Assembly: GCA_964016885.1 (NCBI GenBank)
Contig: OZ024748.1
Coordinates: 32,993,490-33,057,489 of the forward strand
From: Eledone cirrhosa
Lineage: Eukaryota > Mollusca > Cephalopoda > Octopoda > Eledonidae
Direction of reading: 5' to 3'
DNA length: 64,000 nt
Of the stretch, positions 57,543 to 64,000 are shown in pieces (positions within the stretch are counted from its first letter, which is position 1; every line of letters begins with the position of its first letter). The position numbers and the translations under genes are program-made. Under the pieces are notes generated by a model. The model was not told the origin of the DNA and did no database searches. It saw only the letters and a program-made list of their open reading frames with translations.

Positions 57543-58694
57543 ATGGACGTAGGCACATTAAAAGGTCGCTCAAATGAGGTTGTAGAGATGCTTGAACGTA
57601 TAGAAGTGGATGTTTGTTGCATTCAAGAGACTAGGTGGAGAGGGGGGTCTGCCAGATTCATCGTGGATAAAAAACGATGCTATAAACTTTTCTGGGTGGG
57701 AAATGACAACCGACTGGGTGGAGTAGGAATTATGTTAGCTGAAAAATGGGTAGATAAGGTAATTGATGTAAATAGAGTAAATGACAGAATAATTAAAATA
57801 AGGCTAGTTCTAAATAGAACTACTGTGACAATAATATCCGCTTATGCACCCCAATCTGGTCTACTTGACGTTATAAAGGACAGGTTCTATGAGATGCTAA
57901 TGCACACTACCTCCCAAATAACCGACAGCGACTACCTAATTATTGCTGGCGATCTAAACGGTCACGTTGGACAACATAGTGATGGCCATGATGGAATCCA
58001 TGGAGGCTATGGGTTTGGAAATAGAAATGAGGAAGGCTTCAGAATCCTGAAATTCTGTGACGCCAATAACCTAACTATCTGTAACACAAACTTCAAAAAA
58101 CGTGAACACCACTTGATCATCTATAGATCAGGGGAACACGCCAGCCAGATAGATTATATCCTTACTAGAAGACGGGACAAAGTGTCTGTTGTAAACACTA
58201 AATCCCTCCCCCGTGAAGAATGCACCTCCCATAATAGCCTAGTAGTTAGTGACCTCACAGTCAGGAATAGACGTACTCGACGACAGAGGAGGCCTACCTT
58301 GAGGAGAAGAATATGGAAGTTGAAGGACCCCATAGCCAGTGACAAATTTAAAAGCTTATTACTTGATGCCTTTGACAATAAGGAAGAGCAATTAGAGACG
58401 GAACAGTGGCAATTCCTGAAAGTGAACCTGCTGAAAGCAACGGATGAAATCTGTGGCTGGAGCAAACCTATTGGCAGGAGGAGAGTAACTTGGTGGTGGA
58501 ACAGTAAGGTGGAAGAGACAATAAAGGCCCAAAAAAACAGGCTTGGAAAGTATGGTAGAATGGGGGAAGTAGAGAGCACTATCAAGTGGCCAGGAGAAAA
58601 GCTAGGAGACAAGTGTACCTTGCAAAAAGGGAAGCAGAGGAAAGAAAGTTCAAGCATGTTCTACAACGTGAGGACCCAAAACGCGAGGTTTTAG
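57543..58694 (+). CDS. RTE LINE: APE-type endonuclease domain
   Basis: The family start is probably the ATG at 57543 ([17 protein letters not shown]); the open frame extends upstream to 57459 without a better start. Endonuclease motifs in order: [15 protein letters not shown] (E of the active site), [20 protein letters not shown] (D and N), QIDYILTRR, and [11 protein letters not shown] (final His; usually S-D-H, here S-H-N). A linker follows, with the frame breaking near 58690. In many annotations such fragments are called craniofacial development protein 2-like. It nicks target DNA to prime reverse transcription. Confidence 0.8.
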   Translation: MDVGTLKGRSNEVVEMLERIEVDVCCIQETRWRGGSARFIVDKKRCYKLFWVGNDNRLGGVGIMLAEKWVDKVIDVNRVNDRIIKIRLVLNRTTVTIISAYAPQSGLLDVIKDRFYEMLMHTTSQITDSDYLIIAGDLNGHVGQHSDGHDGIHGGYGFGNRNEEGFRILKFCDANNLTICNTNFKKREHHLIIYRSGEHASQIDYILTRRRDKVSVVNTKSLPREECTSHNSLVVSDLTVRNRRTRRQRRPTLRRRIWKLKDPIASDKFKSLLLDAFDNKEEQLETEQWQFLKVNLLKATDEICGWSKPIGRRRVTWWWNSKVEETIKAQKNRLGKYGRMGEVESTIKWPGEKLGDKCTLQKGKQRKESSSMFYNVRTQNARF

Positions 58695-60738
58695 GATTGC
58701 TAGACAATGTATCAAGAAAAACCGTGATATTGTCGGGGAGAAGTGTGTCCGTAAAGATAACGGTGTACTTGCCCTCACTGATGCTGATAAGAAGATAGCC
58801 TGGAAGTGTCACTACGAGAGACTATTAAATGAGGAGAATAAATGGGAACAAGATAGTCTGCCCCAAATCAATCCAATAGAAGGACCAGCGGTGCAAGTTA
58901 AAGGTAGTATAATAAGTAAGGCAATCAAAGATATGAAGACAGGCAAGGCAGCTGGGCCTTCGGAGATAGTTGCTGAGATGTTGAAGGCAACTGGAATGGT
59001 GGGACATACTATAGTCACCCGTATAGTTAACCAAGTAATACAGAATGGGGTCATACCAAAAGACTGGCGTAGCAGCATCATCATTAACTGATAAAAGGGT
59101 AAAGGGGATGCTCTAGATAGAGGAAACTATAGAGGCATTAAGTTAGTTGACCAGGTCATGAAGGTCACAGAAAAAGTTATAGCGCACTAATCAGAGAGCG
59201 GATTGATCTAGATGAAATGCAGTTTGGGTTTGTGTCAGGTAAAAGTACCACAGACGCTCTTTTCCTTGTACGACAACTACGGGAGAAGTACCTAGCTAAA
59301 AGTAAACCCCTCTACTTAGCTTTTGTAGACCTGAAAAAAGCCTTTGACACAGTCCCCCGCTCCATTATCTGGTGGGCTCTTTGAAAACTAGGTGTAGATG
59401 AATGGCTTGTGAGAGCTATACAAGCTATGTATAATGAAACAGTCAGTAAGGTTAGAATTAACAATGAATATTGTGAAGAATTTAGTGTAAAAGTTGGTGT
59501 TCACCAAGGCTCTGTCCTTATCCCCCTCCTGTTTATTATTGCCCTTCAGGCTATAATAGAGGAGTTCAAGACTGGCTGCCCATGGGAACTCCTATACGCA
59601 GATGATCTAACGCTCATAGCTGAATCAATGGTTGAACTAGAAAAGAAATTCCAAACATGGAAGCATGGCCTAGAATCAAAAGGCCTTAAAGTTAACTTGT
59701 CCTAGTTTGTAGAAAGGAAAAGAAGGCACAGGTACCCTCAGGGAAATGGCCTTGCTCAGTGTGTAGGAAAGGAGTAGGCAGAAATTCAATTTTATGTCCC
59801 AAATGCAAAGTATGGGTACATAAAAATGTGATGGGATCATAGGTAAACTATCTAAGAACGTAGACTTTATATGTGGCCGATGCTCAGGTGCAATAGGTAG
59901 CAAGTGTCCACAGGATACTAGCCCCTTCTATTGCCCAGATGGTTCTATAGAAATAGTAGACACTTTCCGTTACCTGGGTGACGAAGTCAGCAGTAGTGGA
60001 GGGTGTTCTGAAAGTACAGTAGCCAGAGTCAGAACGTGATGGAAAAAGTTCAGAGAGCTTATACCGCTGTTGGCCACAAAAGGTTTCTCTCTAAAAATGA
60101 AAGACAGATTTTATGATGCTTGTATGCGAACAGCAATGCTACATGACAGTGAGACATGGGCATTACGTTTAGAGGACCTGCGTAGACTGGAAAGGAACGA
60201 AGCATGCATGCTCCTTTGGATGTGTAATAGTAATATACGTGAACGGCAAAGCATAAATGTACTAAGTGAGAAATTAGGAATAGGAGGGATCAGATGCTGT
60301 TTACTCGAGAGAAGACTACGTTGGTACGGTCACGTGATGCGCATGAAAGACGACTGCTGTATAAAAAAGTGCAGGGCGATCAAAATTGATGGTAGTTACG
60401 GAGTAGGTAGACCCAGAAAAACCTGGGACGATCTGATAAATTCTGACCTTACACACTTGCACCTCTCTAAAACAATGTCACTGGACCGAGATCTTTGGTG
60501 CTACGCAGTAATACAGAAGACCCGCCTTGCCTATGTACAAAGCGAAACCTACAGTCAGTATGCACCTCTTAACCAAATATACACCCCAATCCACTACCCC
60601 TACTCCCACCAACACCACCCTCTCTCTATAAAGTTGGTACCACAACATCCAGTCCAAATAGATGAGATAATGAGATCGAGATCGTGTAGGTGTCACGAGA
60701 AAAAAACACACTGTCCACGCTGTAATGTGGTCGTGTAG
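58590..60738 (+). pseudogene. RTE LINE: reverse transcriptase and C-terminal region, broken
   Basis: Pieces in order: KDMKTGKAAGPSEIVAEML (58927), IPKDWRSSIIIN then TGA (59089), DALDRGNYRGIKL in another frame (59110), VDLKKAFDTVPRSIIWW (59325), VGVHQGSVLIPLLFIIALQA (59493) and catalytic YADD (59593). A Cys cluster CSVCRKGVGRNSILCPKC comes near 59755-59810, then YLGDEVSSSGG, MKDRFYDACMRTAMLH and RLRWYGHVMRMKDD (60300-60350), GRPRKTWDDLI, and a Pro/His/Tyr-rich end to a stop at 60736. At least five frame changes or stops. Confidence 0.82.
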
Positions 60739-60960
60739 GTAACACGGTAAAAAGTTCCCAGTTCCACACTGTAAATGTGGTTGGTGTTAGGAAGGGCATC
60801 CAGCCGTAGAAAACCTGCCAGATAGTCCTATATGCGCGAGACATGGTCACGCGACCAACCTTGCCTCAAGGGGGACAATTCCCGTCTAACCCATACTAGC
60901 GTGGAAAATGAACGTTAAACGAAGATGATGATGATGATGATATATACATATATATATATA

Positions 60961-61690
60961 TTAGAATTGGCGCTCTGAAATAGCGATATATATATGAATG
61001 TATATATAGTGTATTTTGCAATACACTGTATGTTTAATTAAAAGCATTTCGAAGACCTTATGCTATTGTTTTAGAGTAGTGACAGTCTCACTTACTTTAA
61101 ATTTTCAGCAAACAGGGGAGATAAAGCTGACAGAGCTATGTTTCGTACTGATTGGTACTTATCAAAGCCAAGTACTCCACCTGTTTGCTGAAAATCATGA
61201 ATGTTTGATTCTTATAGAATTTCTAGTAATAATCAGGAATTGATTATACAGAGCGGTTGCCGGTCAAGCAGAAATTGAAAATTAGAATTGGAGCTCTGAA
61301 ATCGCGATATATATATGAATGTATATATAGTGTATTTTGCAATACACTGTATGCTTAATTAAAAGCATTTCGAAGCCCTTATGCTATTGTTTTAGAGTAG
61401 TGACACTCTCACTTACTTTAAATTTTCAGCAAACAGGGGAGATAAAGCTGACAGAGCTATGTTTCGTACTGATTGGTACTTATCAAAGCAGCCAAGTACT
61501 CCACCTGTTTTCTGAAAATCATGAATGTTTGATTCTTATAGAATTTCTAGTAATAATCAGGAACTGATTATACAGAGCGGTTGCCAGTCAAGCAGAAATT
61601 GAAAATTAGAATTGGCGCTCTGAAATAGCGATATATATATGAATGTATATAATAGTGTATTTTGCAATACACTGTATACTTAATTAATTA
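60961..61690. repeat. About 322-bp direct repeats upstream of PLE 3
   Basis: Units start at 60961, 61282 and 61606 with TTAGAATTGG; the third is partial and runs into PLE 3. Each complete unit holds a hairpin of about 19 bp (TTTTCAGCAAACAGG ... CCTGTTTGCTGAAAA, 61102-61194 and about 61423-61518). This resembles the tandem terminal repeats seen at the 5' side of PLEs. Confidence 0.75.
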
Positions 61691-62983
61691 ATGCTTTTAA
61701 TTGACTACCTAGACAGCCATGACCTTAGACGTTTCTGCCCTAGTAGACTCATAAGAGGTAGACCCACCACCATAACCTCCATGGCAAAAAAGACTCCCAT
61801 GGGAAGGTGGATTGGGTGGACCAAAGCTATACGGACCCCCCAAAACAATGATCAGGTAAGAAAAGTGGTCGCACATGCAATAGGGGCTAGTATCAAAACT
61901 ACCCTAAAGGGCCACATATTCAAGTTCAACGAGAAGATCTACACCCAAAATGAGGGAGCAGCCATTGGCGTCAGCATAGCTGGTGATGTTGCCAACCTGT
62001 TTATGGTATGGTGGGAAAGGAGACTTAAAGATATCCTTAATGAGAGCTCCATAGACCTCATCATGTACTCTCGTTACGTAGACGATATCAATATAGTTAT
62101 AAGAACATCCCCACTAGAGAGCACTAACAAGTTTGATTTAGAACGTAGCACAATGGAAAGCATCCAGCAGATAGCTAATTCCATACACCAGTGTATAACT
62201 GTAACTATCGACTACCCTTCCAAACACCCTAACAATAGACTACCTGTATTAGACACGGAATTCTGGATTAACACTATAGACGAGAGAGCCCAAATTCTCC
62301 ACTCACACTATGCTAAACCCATGGCCTCCAAATACCTGATACTCAAAAACTCAGCAATGTCCAGTAGTGCTAAGTTTCTGATCGCAGATTTGGTACGAGT
62401 GATGAAGAATGTGTCCCGCATGTGTGACCCAACAGAAATGGAAAGACACATCCAACACTTCATCAACCGCATGCAGTTCTCTGGCTACAACCAAAGAGAC
62501 AGAGTCAGAGTATACGAAGGAGCCATGGAGAAGTATAAGACCCTCATAGAACTGGACATGAAAGGAATTTGCACATTATACAGGAGCAAATCCTCGAATA
62601 GCTTAGATAGGGCTAGACATAAGATAGGGAAAGCCACCTCATGGTACGACAACCAGAGATACCAGAGTGTCATTTTTGTGGATGCTACCCCTGGAGGGAA
62701 ATTAGCTAACCAGTGTAGAAAGGCCCTGAGAAAGACCCACTTAAAGATTAAGGTGATAGAAAAGCCAGGAACCACCATAAAATCCCTGATCAGCAAAACC
62801 TACCCTTTTAAGAAAACCCACTGTACTATATGTAAGGTAAACCCCCGGATAAACTGTAAAACTAGAAACGTAGTCTATAGCATAAGATGTACAGAGGGTA
62901 TTTGCAGAAACATGACAACAACATACATAGGCGAGACAGCTCGTAGCATAGGTGAAAGGATAGACCAACACTGGGGGAACTAA
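61691..62983 (+). CDS. Penelope-like element 3: RT (C-terminal half) and GIY-YIG endonuclease
   Basis: RT part: NEGAAIGVSIAGDVANLFMV (61954), catalytic YVDDINIV (62077) and LPVLDTEFWI (62240). Then an RT thumb/linker and a Cys-rich segment CTICKVNPRINCKTRNVVYS (62824). The GIY-YIG nuclease start is TYIGETARSIGERIDQH (62929). A TAA follows at 62981, while the remaining nuclease residues continue in another frame (SVLYEHARQQH, NEWNNN) to about 63170, so the copy is frameshifted. The first about 60 residues do not look like PLE RT. It differs clearly from PLE 1 and 2 (YVDD rather than YRDD), so it is another clade. Confidence 0.8.
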   Translation: MLLIDYLDSHDLRRFCPSRLIRGRPTTITSMAKKTPMGRWIGWTKAIRTPQNNDQVRKVVAHAIGASIKTTLKGHIFKFNEKIYTQNEGAAIGVSIAGDVANLFMVWWERRLKDILNESSIDLIMYSRYVDDINIVIRTSPLESTNKFDLERSTMESIQQIANSIHQCITVTIDYPSKHPNNRLPVLDTEFWINTIDERAQILHSHYAKPMASKYLILKNSAMSSSAKFLIADLVRVMKNVSRMCDPTEMERHIQHFINRMQFSGYNQRDRVRVYEGAMEKYKTLIELDMKGICTLYRSKSSNSLDRARHKIGKATSWYDNQRYQSVIFVDATPGGKLANQCRKALRKTHLKIKVIEKPGTTIKSLISKTYPFKKTHCTICKVNPRINCKTRNVVYSIRCTEGICRNMTTTYIGETARSIGERIDQHWGN

Positions 62984-63204
62984 AAGGACGAAAAAACGGG
63001 TCAGTACTATACGAACATGCTAGACAACAACATGACGGTAACATAGACAACATAGAAATTAGAATAATATCTTAACATAGAAATGACCCAGCAGATAGGC
63101 AAATCAGAGAGGCCAGTGAAATAGAACTTAGAAGGCCAAGACTAAACAGAAAGAATGAATGGAATAACAACAACACCCAAACAAACAACACTGACCTAAG
63201 AGAA

Positions 63205-63450
63205 GTATAAATAAATAAATAAATAGATAAATAAATAAATAAATAGATAAATAACTAAATAAATACATACACAAGCACATTAACAACAAACACATATAAA
63301 CACGCACTAGTAAACATAGAATACATTAACCAATACACAGTCACCCAATCACGAACACACATCAAACAAAACACTATACACACACGCAAACGCATGCGCA
63401 AAGAAGACAAAATAAAATAAACAAACAAACAAATAAATAAATATATAAAC
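63205..63450. repeat. (AAATA)n-type and ACAC-rich simple sequence
   Basis: AAATAAATAAAT and AAATAGATAAAT blocks at the 3' side of PLE 3, then CA-rich sequence. 63451-63584 holds nothing recognised. Confidence 0.85.
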
Positions 63451-63584
63451 AGACTAAATAAAGATGGCGTAGAAATACAATGCAACGGGGGGAATCTATG
63501 ACGATGTTGCAGATGTGCAACGAAAGAACTTTGATAAACTATATATATGTATTTTGTGTCTATATTGTGTCTGTATTATTTTTG

Positions 63585-63772
63585 TGGATTGGTAGTATCG
63601 GTAGAGGGTCCGACGCCATGCTTTGACGCATAGAGTTACGGCCCTAGCCATTCTGAGTTCAAATCCCGCCGAGGTTAACTTTGCCTTTCATCCTTACAGG
63701 GTCGATAAAATAAAGTACCAGTAATGCACTGGGATAATTGCTGGCCTTGTGCCAAAAGTAGAAACAATTATT
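63585..63772 (+). mobile_element. tRNA-derived SINE (family 1), full length
   Basis: A box in GTAGTATCGGTAGAGG (63592), B box GAGTTCAAATCC (63655), then CGAGGTTAACTTTGCCTTTC, GGTCGATAAAATAAAGTACC and the end GCCAAAAGTAGAAACAATTA. The clearest copy in the window and the reference for the others. Confidence 0.85.
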
Positions 63773-64000
63773 TTTGACTGTTGGTCAGTCAATGGCAACA
63801 TTGAGGACCGAATATATTAGATTACCGATATAAAAGACACAGAAGCGAAAACCAACCAAACAGTGATTGTGTTCTGTTATTAATTCTGGCAATATTACAC
63901 AAATATGACCCTCCCCAAGTACAACAATATTTGTTTCGACACACGATTTCATATAAAAAACCTCGCAAAACTAATATATTTATATATATATATTTATATA
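63773..64000. other. No recognised feature
   Basis: Unassigned sequence ending in a TATATA run at the window edge. Confidence 0.6.

Larger units (their letters stand above)
57459..60950 (+). mobile_element. RTE-type non-LTR retrotransposon, near complete
   Basis: Endonuclease, RT, a Cys-rich region and C-terminal motifs follow one another on the plus strand. The 3' end is ACTAGCGTGGAAAATGAACG, then TTAAACGAAGATGATGATG. Several frameshifts and stops interrupt the single long frame typical of RTE elements. GTTAGGAAGGGCATCCAGCC in the 3' UTR is shared with SINE family 2. Confidence 0.85.

Overview
The window looks like a gene-poor, AT-rich stretch of a cephalopod genome, most likely an octopus. 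This is inferred from the mix of elements: a tRNA-derived SINE of the octopus/squid type, a C2H2 zinc-finger gene array, RTE- and Tx1-type LINEs, Penelope-like elements (PLEs), Helitrons, and very long (TA)n and TATACA microsatellites. Nearly everything that can be named is a mobile element or a remnant of one. Clear host-gene candidates are few: a decaying C2H2 zinc-finger gene (54.56-55.97 kb, minus), a possible first coding exon with an AAGATGGCGGC start (about 39.7 kb, minus), and a 5S rRNA-like sequence (43.1 kb, minus).

Layout. 0-8.4 kb: a broken PLE with a well-formed hammerhead ribozyme (HHR) downstream, a second HHR inside a 382-bp direct-repeat unit, a TTAA-flanked inverted-repeat element carrying a nested hAT MITE, SINE pieces and AT-rich sequence. 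8.4-35.6 kb: a composite block built on arrays of a 72-bp tandem repeat. Into these arrays are inserted four copies (A-D) of one APE/RT LINE of Tx1/L1-like type, always at the same position and in the same orientation relative to the repeat. The arrays also hold a 5.85-kb Gypsy LTR retrotransposon, several tRNA SINEs, and five copies of a 107-bp exon-like cassette bounded by consensus splice sites. 35.6-39.3 kb: PLE and pogo-like remnants, then two direct and one inverted copy of a 472-bp unit, each with an HHR (retrozyme-like). 39.5-43.6 kb: the putative host exon, a SINE with a triplicated tail, GC-rich minisatellites, a SINE next to the 5S-like sequence, and two near-perfect hairpins. 43.87-47.15 kb: a PLE between about 0.5-kb inverted terminal repeats, each with an HHR. 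47.2-54.3 kb: microsatellites, LINE 3' fragments and three Helitron pieces with internal minisatellites. 54.5-64 kb: the zinc-finger array, an almost complete but frameshifted RTE LINE, a third PLE preceded by about 322-bp direct repeats, and a full SINE.

How the parts work together. None of the autonomous elements seen here is intact: every one carries stops, frameshifts or truncations. Two signals stand out. One is the density and diversity of hammerhead ribozymes: three families with intact or nearly intact cores plus relics, two of them tied to PLE-type or tandem-unit elements. The other is the site-specific LINE living in the 72-bp array. The second tRNA SINE shares its 3' tail with an RTE-type LINE present in the window, which suggests LINE-SINE partnership.

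Limits: all calls come from reading the sequence. No alignment, folding or database search was run, and element boundaries are approximate unless a junction is described.
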